A stretch of 34,041 bases of DNA, taken from assembly GCA_018261655.1 (NCBI GenBank), contig JAGTSG010000015.1:1-34041 (forward strand), written 5' to 3'. The notes beneath the pieces are model-generated. The model was not told the origin of the DNA and ran no database searches. It was given only the letters and a program-made list of their open reading frames with translations. Made by a program: the position numbers and the translations under genes. Below are positions 27,638 to 34,041 of the stretch, one piece after another (positions within the stretch are counted from its first letter, which is position 1; every line of letters starts with the position of its first letter). This stretch comes from Pseudomonadota bacterium. GTDB lineage: Bacteria; Pseudomonadota; Gammaproteobacteria; Steroidobacterales; Steroidobacteraceae.

Positions 27638-28855
27638 TCACGGATTCTGCACGCGATCCTGCGACGCCGGCAGCCCCCGGAGACCCACGATAGCCAGCAG
27701 CGCGGCCGCCATGGCAAGTCCCGCGCCGGCCAGGAAGGCGGCTGCGGGCGAAACCTCGCTAAAAAGCCAGCCGCTGCCGATCGCGCCTGCCATGCCGCCC
27801 AGTCCATAACCGACGCTGCCGTGGAGTGCCTGGCCGCGGGCCGCGGCGCCGCTGGGGAAGAGCCGCCCGGCCAGCGCCACCGAGCACAGGTGGAACAACC
27901 CGAAGCTGGCGAGGTGCAGCGTCTGCGCGGCGAAGACGACCCCGATCAGGGCGGGCCACAGGGCCAGCATCACCCAGCGTAGCGCCGTCACGGTCAGCGC
28001 CGTCACCATCAGCGTCCTGAGAGTGAATCGCGCGAGCAGGCGCCGCGCCGCCAGGAAGACGCCGATCTCCGCGATCACCGCCCAGGCCCACAACAGCCCG
28101 ATGGTGGTCCGGCCGTACCCGACCGCCGCGAGGTGGATCGAGAAGAAGTTGTAGTAGGCGCCGTGGCTGGCGACCATCAGGAAGGCGACCACGAGGAACA
28201 CGCGGACCCGCCGGTCCGCCAGCAGGCGGGCGAGACGAGGCGACGGCTCGCCGGCCTGCCTGACCGGCCCGCGGTCCGGCCCGCGCAGGGTGTTCCAGGT
28301 CAGGGCGATCAACGCGACGAGCAGCCACGGCAGCGCATCGAGCCCGGCCAGGTCGAGGACCCTGCCAGCCGTCACGGCCAGCACGATGAACCCGATCGAG
28401 CCCCACAGCCGCAGTGTCCCGTAGCGCCCCGAGTCCGCGCCGGCCCGCTCGAGCACGTGCGCGTCGTAGACGGACATGACGCCATTCCACGCCGCGCTGT
28501 AGAGCGCCAGCGGAATCACGAACGACCAGGCCGTGTCGAGCCAGGCGAATGACAGCGCGCAGCACAGCGCGACGAGCGCCGCCGCGCGTAACAGGGCCAG
28601 CCGGCGCCCCGACATGTCGGCCCAGTGCGCATAGACGGGCGGCACGACGACCCGCATCGCGGCGGCAGCGCCCATGAGCAGGCCGATCTCGACCGGGTCG
28701 AGGCCGCGCATGGCGAGGAACGGCGGCCAGTACGGGACCATCAGGCCCACGGTCGAGAAGTACCAGAAGTACCCCTGGGCGAGGCGTCGCCGCTCGGCGC
28801 TCGCGGCCGGGAGCCCCGGTCCTGCGCCCGCACCGGGCGCGCGCTGCGGGAACAA
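27638..28855 (-). CDS. Major facilitator superfamily transporter (MFS_1-like / HcaT-type)
   Basis: A twelve-helix inner-membrane transporter of 405 residues, substrate unknown. Visible features are GYFWYFSTVGLMVPYWPPFLAMRGLDPVEIGLLMG in helix 1 and its loop, and WADMSGRR as the helix 2-3 loop. The central cytoplasmic loop is about 195-210. The start YFSTVGLMVPYWPPFL is typical of the 3-phenylpropionate transporter-like family. The gene follows aroC in Pseudomonas as well, where it is also uncharacterised. The start appears to be TTG at 28855, 9 bases after aroC, behind a weak TAGGT; a later start is possible because the first 20 residues are not family-like. Confidence 0.85.
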   Translation of the reverse strand: MFPQRAPGAGAGPGLPAASAERRRLAQGYFWYFSTVGLMVPYWPPFLAMRGLDPVEIGLLMGAAAAMRVVVPPVYAHWADMSGRRLALLRAAALVALCCALSFAWLDTAWSFVIPLALYSAAWNGVMSVYDAHVLERAGADSGRYGTLRLWGSIGFIVLAVTAGRVLDLAGLDALPWLLVALIALTWNTLRGPDRGPVRQAGEPSPRLARLLADRRVRVFLVVAFLMVASHGAYYNFFSIHLAAVGYGRTTIGLLWAWAVIAEIGVFLAARRLLARFTLRTLMVTALTVTALRWVMLALWPALIGVVFAAQTLHLASFGLFHLCSVALAGRLFPSGAAARGQALHGSVGYGLGGMAGAIGSGWLFSEVSPAAAFLAGAGLAMAAALLAIVGLRGLPASQDRVQNP

Positions 28856-28864
28856 GCCGCTGAC

Positions 28865-29962
28865 CTACCGGGGCCGCGTGATGTCGGGCGTCGGGGAGAC
28901 CACGTCCGCGCACTGGGCGCGGTGCCGGAGGTAGTGGTCCATCAGGACGAGCAGCAGCATTGCCTCGACGATCGGCACGGCGCGGAAGCCGACGCAGGGA
29001 TCGTGCCGCCCGGTGGTGACGATCTCGACCGGCGCCCCGGCCACGTCGATGGTCCAGCCGGGCACCTGGATGCTCGAGGTGGGCTTCAATGCGACGTGCA
29101 CGATGAGGTCCTGCCCGGAGGTGATGCCGCCGAGCGTCCCGCCGGCATGGTTCGAACGGAATCCCGTGGGAGTCAGCTCGTCGCGGTGCTCGCTGCCGAG
29201 CTGCCGGGCGACCTCCACGCCGTCGCCGATCTCGACCGCCTTCACCGCATTGATGCCCATCATGGCGTGCGCCAGGTCGGCGTCGATACGGTCGAACATC
29301 GGTTCGCCGAGCCCCGCTGGCACGCCGCGCGCCACGGCGGTCACCCGCGCACCGACGGAATCGCCCTGCTTGCGCAGTGACCAGATGTAGTCCTCGAGTT
29401 CCTGCACGCGCGACGGGTCCGGGCAGAAGAACGGGTTGTCGCAGGCGGTCGCCGGATCGACCGGATCGAGGTCGATCGGTCCCATCCTCGAGAGCCAGCC
29501 GCCGACCGTGAGCCCGAGCTTCTCGCGCAGGTACTTGCGCGCGATGGCCCCGGCCGCCACGGTGGCGACCGTGATGCGGGCGGAGGAGCGCCCGCCGCCG
29601 CGGTAGTCGCGGAAGCCGTACTTCTGCTGGTGGGTGTAGTCGGCGTGTCCCGGGCGGAACCGGTCCTTGATCCGGTCGTAGTCGCGCGAGCGCTGGTCGG
29701 TGTTCTCCACCAGCAGGCCGATCGACGCCCCGGTCGTGCGGCCCTCGAAGACGCCCGACAGGATCTTCACGGCGTCCGGCTCCTGGCGCTGGCTGGTGAA
29801 CTTCGAGGTGCCGGTGCGGCGTCGATCGAGGTCCGCCCGCAGGTCGGCTTCTGACAGCTCGAGACCCGGCGGGCAGCCGTCGACGACCGCGCCCAGCGCC
29901 GGACCGTGGCTTTCGCCGAAGGTCGTGACGGTGAACGACTTGCCAAGCGTGTTGCCGGACAT
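28865..29962 (-). CDS. aroC: Chorismate synthase
   Basis: The last shikimate step, EPSP to chorismate with reduced FMN. The product is 365 residues (E. coli 361). The family signatures are all present: [16 protein letters not shown], the [17 protein letters not shown] region, [27 protein letters not shown], and [15 protein letters not shown]. The ATG follows GGGAG and lies 3 bases after prmB, so prmB-aroC-MFS is one unit. It lacks a flavin reductase domain, as expected for bacterial enzymes. Confidence 0.98.
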   Translation of the reverse strand: MSGNTLGKSFTVTTFGESHGPALGAVVDGCPPGLELSEADLRADLDRRRTGTSKFTSQRQEPDAVKILSGVFEGRTTGASIGLLVENTDQRSRDYDRIKDRFRPGHADYTHQQKYGFRDYRGGGRSSARITVATVAAGAIARKYLREKLGLTVGGWLSRMGPIDLDPVDPATACDNPFFCPDPSRVQELEDYIWSLRKQGDSVGARVTAVARGVPAGLGEPMFDRIDADLAHAMMGINAVKAVEIGDGVEVARQLGSEHRDELTPTGFRSNHAGGTLGGITSGQDLIVHVALKPTSSIQVPGWTIDVAGAPVEIVTTGRHDPCVGFRAVPIVEAMLLLVLMDHYLRHRAQCADVVSPTPDITRPR

Positions 29963-29965
29963 GCG

Positions 29966-30904
29966 CTAGGACTCCCGTCGGAAGTACCGCCGGCAGCGGT
30001 GGACATCGGCCGCCGCCAGCGCGAAGACGCCGCCGCCACCGCGCTCGAACTCGAGCCAGGTGAACGGCACCCGCGGCCAGGACTCCTGGACCGCCGCTTG
30101 CGAGTCGCCCACCTCGACCACGAGCAGCCCGCCCGGCTCGAGGTGCTCGTCCGCGCCCGCGAGGATGCGACGGACCACGTCGAGGCCGCGCTCGCCGGCG
30201 GCGAGCCCGATGCGCGGTTCGCGATGGTACTCGCTCGGCAGGGCGCGCATCTCGGCCTCGGGCACGTAGGGCGGGTTGCTGACGATGATATCGTAGCGTC
30301 TGTCGCCGACGCCTGAATAAACGTCCGAGAGCAGCGGCGATACCCTGCCCTGCAAGCCGTGCGCGCCGATGTTGCGCTTCGCCACCTCGAGCGCCGCGGG
30401 GGAGATGTCCGTGGCATCGACCTGCGCCGCCGGGAAGGCGTAGGCGCAGGCGATGGCGATGCACCCCGAGCCGGTCCCGATGTCGAGTACGCGGCGGACG
30501 CGCGCAGCATCGGTCCACGGCGCGAAGCCCGTCTCGCACAACTCGGCAATCGGCGAGCGCGGCACCAGCACGTCGGGCGTGACCTCGATTTCGTGGCCCG
30601 CGAACCAGGTGCGGCCCGTCAGGTAGGCGGAAGGGACGCGCTCGCGGATGCGCCGGTCGACCAGGTCCGCCGCGCGGGCAATCGCGGCGGCATCGACCGG
30701 CAACGCATAGGCGCGCGCCGCGTCGTCGTGCGCGAGGCCCAGGGCGTGGAACACCAGCGCCCCGGCTTCGTCCCGGGGGTTGTCGGTGCCGTGCCCGTAG
30801 TGCAGGCGCGCGCGGGACAGGCGCCGGGCGGCCCAGGCGATGAGTTCGGCGACGGTGGCCACATCCGGATGCGGGGGAGCGCGGGGGACGGGCGGTCGGG
30901 GCAT
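29966..30904 (-). CDS. prmB: PrmB, 50S ribosomal protein L3 glutamine methyltransferase
   Basis: PrmB methylates a glutamine of ribosomal protein uL3 (Gln150 in E. coli) using S-adenosylmethionine, helping ribosome assembly. The product is 312 residues (E. coli 310). The SAM site is VLDIGTGSGCIAIA, and the catalytic NPPY is in IIVSNPPYVPEAEM. The N-terminal helical domain ends in RIRERVPSAYLTGRTWFAGHEIEV, where the Tyr-Leu-Thr-Gly-Arg-Thr pattern favours PrmB over PrmC. The open frame runs further upstream but contains no family sequence. The ATG at 30904 has no ribosome-binding site and sits 7 bases from a TAGAAT box. Confidence 0.95.
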   Translation of the reverse strand: MPRPPVPRAPPHPDVATVAELIAWAARRLSRARLHYGHGTDNPRDEAGALVFHALGLAHDDAARAYALPVDAAAIARAADLVDRRIRERVPSAYLTGRTWFAGHEIEVTPDVLVPRSPIAELCETGFAPWTDAARVRRVLDIGTGSGCIAIACAYAFPAAQVDATDISPAALEVAKRNIGAHGLQGRVSPLLSDVYSGVGDRRYDIIVSNPPYVPEAEMRALPSEYHREPRIGLAAGERGLDVVRRILAGADEHLEPGGLLVVEVGDSQAAVQESWPRVPFTWLEFERGGGGVFALAAADVHRCRRYFRRES

Positions 30905-30911
30905 GGACGGG

Positions 30912-30917
30912 ATTCTA
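30912..30917 (-). promoter_or_regulatory. Candidate -10 box for prmB-aroC, near-leaderless
   Basis: Minus-strand TAGAAT with only 7 bases to the ATG, so the transcript would begin at or next to the start codon. The rest of the 102-base divergent gap (30905-31006) has a GATAAT (30972-30977) that may serve the SCO operon; nothing else is seen. Confidence 0.4.
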
Positions 30918-31006
30918 GCGGCTCGGGCCTGCCGGCACCCGGCAGCGGACCAGCGCCCGCTGCGCGTGTGGGATAATTGAGGTTTGGGCCGCGCAGGTTT
31001 CCAAAC

Positions 31007-31645
31007 GTGTCCTCCACCCTCCGCATCGCCATCGCCGTCCTGGTCGCCGTCACCGCTGCCGTGGCCGGAATGTGGCTCGCCCGCGAGCGGGCGCCCGTTC
31101 CGGTCGTTCTCGACCACGCCACGCTGTTCCCGGCCGGGCGTCCCCTGCCCGCCTTCGACCTGGTCGACCAGCTCGGATCGCCGTTTGGCCCGGAACGGCT
31201 GCGCGGCCGGTGGAGCATCCTCTTCTTCGGGTTTACCCAGTGCCCCGACGTCTGCCCCTCGACGCTCGCGACCCTGGCGGCGGCCCGCCGTGAACTGGCG
31301 GACCTGCCGGCAGCGGAACGGCCCACCGTCGTGCTGGTCTCCGTCGACCCCCAGCGCGACACCGTGGCCAGGCTGGCGGAGTACGTCCGCTTCTTCGACC
31401 CCACCTTCACCGGCGTGACCGGCGACCCGGCCGCGCTCGCAGCGTTCACCCGCGAACTTGGCGTCGCCGTCATCGTCGGCGAGCCCGACGCGGCCGGCCA
31501 GTACACGATCGATCACACCGCTACCTTGTTCCTCATCGATCCCGCGGGGAGCCTGGCCGCGGTGTTCGGCACGCCGCACACGCCGGAGGGCATCGCGCAG
31601 GACTACCGCAGGATCCTGGAGTACGCCTCGCGGAGCCGCCGATGA
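31007..31645 (+). CDS. SCO1/SenC/PrrC family copper chaperone
   Basis: SCO proteins deliver copper to, or reduce the CuA thiols of, cytochrome c oxidase. From the GTG at 31007 the product is 212 residues, with one N-terminal membrane anchor (about 6-24) and a periplasmic thioredoxin fold. The copper ligands are C79 and C83 in CPDVC, and H170 in DHTATLFL. The GTG is preceded by AGG at 9 bases. An in-frame TTG at 30977 is a poorer start because it would lie just inside the likely -10 GATAAT. No cytochrome oxidase genes are near; instead it overlaps psd (ATGA), so its link to the operon is not obvious. Confidence 0.94.
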   Translation: MSSTLRIAIAVLVAVTAAVAGMWLARERAPVPVVLDHATLFPAGRPLPAFDLVDQLGSPFGPERLRGRWSILFFGFTQCPDVCPSTLATLAAARRELADLPAAERPTVVLVSVDPQRDTVARLAEYVRFFDPTFTGVTGDPAALAAFTRELGVAVIVGEPDAAGQYTIDHTATLFLIDPAGSLAAVFGTPHTPEGIAQDYRRILEYASRSRR

Positions 31646-32517
31646 ACGAGGAACGGACCGGACCTGGCGACCGGCTGTTCGTCGGCCTGCAGTACCTGCT
31701 GCCGCAGCACCTGCTGTCGCGCGGCATGAACGCGCTCGCCCGGGTCCGCGCCCGCCCGGTCAAGGACCTGGCGATCAGGGCATTCCTGGCGCACTACCCC
31801 ATCAACCTCGCCGAGGCGGAGCACGCCGACCCGACGGCCTACGAGTCCTTCAACGCCTTCTTCACGCGCGCGCTCAAGCCCGGCGCGAGGACGGCCGATC
31901 CGGCGCCGGAGGCGGTCGTCTCGCCGGTGGACGGCCTGGTCAGCCAGGCCGGGCCGCTCGAGCGCGACATGTTGCTGCAGGCGAAGGGCATCCAGTACTC
32001 CGCCGCGGCCCTGCTCGGCGGCGACGACACCCTGGCGCGCCGGTTCGAAGGCGGCCACTTCGCGACGATCTACCTTGCGCCGTATCACTATCACCGGATC
32101 CACATGCCGCTGGCCGGCACGCTGGCGCGCGCGCGGTTCGTCCCCGGCGACCTGTTCAGCGTCAATGCCGCGACGGCTGCGGCGGTCCCGGGCCTGTTCG
32201 CGCGCAACGAGCGCATCGCCTGCGTCTTCGAGACCGCGGCCGGGCCGATGGCCGTCGTCATGGTCGGCGCGCTGTTCGTGGGAAGCATGAGCCTGTCGTG
32301 GACCGGTGAGGTCCTCGCGCGCCCGGGACGCAAGGCCTACGACATCGGTTCCGGCGGCTCCCCGGTCACGCTGGACAAGGCGGCGGAGCTCGGCCGCTTC
32401 AACATGGGCTCGACGGTGATCCTGATGTTCCCGCGCGGCGCCGTCCGGCCCGATGCCGGACTGACGCCGGGAAGGGCGGTCCGCATGGGCGAGCGGATCG
32501 CCGTCCTGTCGCGATGA
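31642..32517 (+). CDS. psd: Phosphatidylserine decarboxylase proenzyme
   Basis: Psd makes phosphatidylethanolamine at the inner membrane. The 291-residue proenzyme should self-cleave at G256-S257 in NMGST, leaving a pyruvoyl group on the small alpha chain (about 257-291). D97 (SPVDG) and H154 (HRIHMP), with S257, form the self-cleavage triad known from the E. coli enzyme. The type-I features YESFNAFFTRALKPGAR and APYHYHRIHMP are intact. It overlaps the SCO stop (ATGA) and its own stop overlaps the epmA ATG (ATGA), so three genes are translationally chained. No pssA is in view. Confidence 0.97.
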   Translation: MNEERTGPGDRLFVGLQYLLPQHLLSRGMNALARVRARPVKDLAIRAFLAHYPINLAEAEHADPTAYESFNAFFTRALKPGARTADPAPEAVVSPVDGLVSQAGPLERDMLLQAKGIQYSAAALLGGDDTLARRFEGGHFATIYLAPYHYHRIHMPLAGTLARARFVPGDLFSVNAATAAAVPGLFARNERIACVFETAAGPMAVVMVGALFVGSMSLSWTGEVLARPGRKAYDIGSGGSPVTLDKAAELGRFNMGSTVILMFPRGAVRPDAGLTPGRAVRMGERIAVLSR

Positions 32518-33485
32518 ACGCCGCGGACTGGCGCCCCGCGGCATCGCTGACGACCTTGCGGACCCGCGCCCGGATGCTCGCGGCCGCGCGCGAGTACTTT
32601 TCGGACGAGGGCGTGATCGAGGTGGACACGGCGCTGCTGTCACGGGCCGCGGTGACCGACATCCACCTCGAGTCCGTACCGGCCACGGTGGCCGGCGTCG
32701 GCCCGATGTACCTGCATACCTCGCCGGAGTACGCCATGAAGCGGCTGCTCGCGGCAGGAATCGGCGACTGCTACCAGGTCTCTCACGTCTTCCGGGACGG
32801 GGAGCGTGGCGCGCAGCACAACCCCGAGTTCACCCTCATCGAGTGGTACCGGCTGGGCTTCGACGTTTCCGCACTCATGGACGACGTCGAGGCGCTGGTG
32901 GCGCGCGTCCTCGAGGGACTGCGGCCGCTGGCCCGCGCCGAGCGCACGACCTACCGCGAGGCGGTCCGCGGGGCCTCCGGCGTCGACCCGATGACCGCGA
33001 CGGCCGCGGAGATCGCCACGGCGCTGCGCGCCCACGGCGTCGATGCGCCGCCCACCGCGCTCGACGACGGCGATGCCCTGCTCGACCTGCTGGTCTCGAC
33101 CGTGGTGGGCCCCCGCCTGGGCGCCCCCCGGCCGTCCTTCATCCACGACTACCCGGCCTCGCAGGCCGCGCTCGCGCGCATCCGGCCCGGTGACTTTCCG
33201 GTGGCCGAGCGCTTCGAGCTGTACCTCGACGGCATCGAGCTCGCCAACGGCTTTCACGAGCTCGGCGATGCGGTCGAACAGCGCCGGCGCTTCGAGGCAG
33301 ACCTCGCCCACCGGGCGGCGGTCGGCAAGCCGCCTCGTCCCGTGGACGAGCGCCTGCTGGCGGCCCTGTCACACGGCCTTCCCGACTGCGCCGGGGTGGC
33401 GCTCGGCTTCGACCGCCTGGTCATGGCCGCACTCGGGCTCGACTCGATCGACCAGGCCATGCCATTTGCGGTGGACCGCGCATGA
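32514..33485 (+). CDS. epmA: EpmA, elongation factor P (R)-beta-lysine ligase
   Basis: EpmA (GenX/PoxA/YjeA) attaches (R)-beta-lysine to a conserved lysine of EF-P, which then relieves polyproline stalling. It is a class II LysRS-like catalytic core without the anticodon-binding domain, 323 residues (E. coli 325). Motif 2 is in YQVSHVFRDGERGAQHNPEFTLIEWYR, the lysine-site region is YLDGIELANGFHEL, and motif 3 is GVALGFDRLVMAALG. It follows psd with a four-base overlap. EpmB, the lysine 2,3-aminomutase, and EF-P itself are not in the window. The Pro-rich tails of FimV and the cyclophilin are plausible EF-P-dependent products. Confidence 0.97.
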   Translation: MNAADWRPAASLTTLRTRARMLAAAREYFSDEGVIEVDTALLSRAAVTDIHLESVPATVAGVGPMYLHTSPEYAMKRLLAAGIGDCYQVSHVFRDGERGAQHNPEFTLIEWYRLGFDVSALMDDVEALVARVLEGLRPLARAERTTYREAVRGASGVDPMTATAAEIATALRAHGVDAPPTALDDGDALLDLLVSTVVGPRLGAPRPSFIHDYPASQAALARIRPGDFPVAERFELYLDGIELANGFHELGDAVEQRRRFEADLAHRAAVGKPPRPVDERLLAALSHGLPDCAGVALGFDRLVMAALGLDSIDQAMPFAVDRA

Positions 33486-33495
33486 GGTACCGGCG

Positions 33496-34011
33496 ATGAC
33501 CTTCCAGCCCGACGCGCCGACTGCCCGCGACAAGCCGGGCCTGTATCGCGAGTTGCTGACGCAGGTCGAGGGAGTCATCGCCGCGGAGCGGGATCCCTGG
33601 GCCAATGCTGCCAACGCCGCGGCGCTGCTGTTCGCAACGCTGCCGGACCTGAACTGGGCCGGCTTCTACTTCCTGCGCGGCGGCGGGCTGGTGGTCGGCC
33701 CGTTCCAGGGCAAGCCGGCCTGCGTGCGCATCGCGCTCGGGCGCGGCGTCTGCGGCACCGCCGCGGCGGAGCGGCGCACGCTGGTGGTCCCCGACGTCCA
33801 CGCGTTCGCGGACCACATCGCCTGCGACGCGGCGTCGAACTCCGAGGTCGTGGTGCCGATCGTGAGCGAGGGGCGGCTCGTCGGCGTGCTGGACCTCGAC
33901 AGCCCGTCGCGCGGACGCTTCGACGCGGACGATGCCGCCGGACTCGAGCGCGTCGCGGCGGTGATCGCCGGCGGCTGTGACTGGAGGCTCGCCGGCATCG
34001 ACTCGTTCTGA
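33496..34011 (+). CDS. msrC: Free methionine-(R)-sulfoxide reductase (GAF domain)
   Basis: It reduces free L-methionine-(R)-sulfoxide with thioredoxin. A single GAF domain of 171 residues (E. coli 165). The three redox cysteines are present: C76 in GKPAC, C86 in GRGVCGTA and C110 in HIACD, followed by SNSEVVVPI and GVLDLDSP. The ATG lies 10 bases after epmA, so it is probably the end of SCO-psd-epmA-msrC. Nothing is recognisable in the 30 bases after the stop. Confidence 0.95.
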   Translation: MTFQPDAPTARDKPGLYRELLTQVEGVIAAERDPWANAANAAALLFATLPDLNWAGFYFLRGGGLVVGPFQGKPACVRIALGRGVCGTAAAERRTLVVPDVHAFADHIACDAASNSEVVVPIVSEGRLVGVLDLDSPSRGRFDADDAAGLERVAAVIAGGCDWRLAGIDSF

Positions 34012-34041
34012 GTGGCCCGGCCCAGGCGCTCGTCGGGCGGG

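Noticed and set aside
30905-31579. Upstream extension of prmB, 225 residues antisense to SCO
   Set aside because: No family similarity, and the opposite strand encodes an intact copper chaperone. The PrmB homology begins at the ATG at 30904.

Overview
The window is a GC-rich (roughly 70 %), densely packed chromosomal segment that reads as the backbone of a gammaproteobacterium. The evidence is gene order. The blocks tig-clpP-clpX, tRNA-Pro/Arg/His(/Lys)/Leu, folD-cysS-(aminoacyl-tRNA synthetase)-cyclophilin-lpxH, fimV-truA-accD-folC-dedD-cvpA-purF and prmB-aroC-MFS are familiar from Pseudomonas and Xanthomonas relatives. The presence of lpxH, fimV, epmA and miaE agrees. I cannot name a genus. 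REP-like palindromes carrying GGTACC or GTCCCCGTC cores are scattered through the window.

Layout. 1-4219 (minus strand): a tRNA cluster with a good sigma-70 promoter and a rho-independent terminator, a small membrane protein, tRNA-Leu, then tig-clpP-clpX. The clpX frame is open but lacks about 52 codons between Walker A and Walker B. 4421-9871 (plus): a two-subunit NAD-dependent formate dehydrogenase (fused NuoE/NuoF-like beta subunit plus a molybdenum/tungsten alpha subunit), then folD. 9891-14402 (minus): gltX-cysS-fhs. 14496-15967 (plus): a periplasmic cyclophilin overlapping lpxH. 15937-27502 (minus): fimV-truA-accD-folC-dedD-cvpA-purF, then glycerate 2-kinase, a receiver/Ser-Thr kinase fusion and miaE. 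27638-30904 (minus): prmB-aroC-MFS. 31007-34011 (plus): SCO-psd-epmA-msrC, with ATGA overlaps joining the first three genes.

How the genes work together. Formate dehydrogenase, Fhs and FolD form a formate/one-carbon module: formate is either oxidised to CO2 with NAD+ or loaded onto tetrahydrofolate and reduced to the methylene level. FolC polyglutamylates the folate carrier and PurF feeds the purine pathway that consumes formyl-folate. The remainder is housekeeping: protein quality control, tRNA charging and modification, fatty-acid, lipid A and phospholipid synthesis, aromatic synthesis, and respiratory copper assembly.

I found no mobile-element gene, CRISPR array or phage. The most unusual items are the internally deleted clpX flanked by repeat hairpins, an 18-bp REP-like tandem repeat inside the cyclophilin signal-peptide codons, a perfect CRP-type palindrome in the fimV leader, a receiver/kinase fusion whose glycine loop has no glycines, and several -10 boxes placed immediately upstream of start codons.
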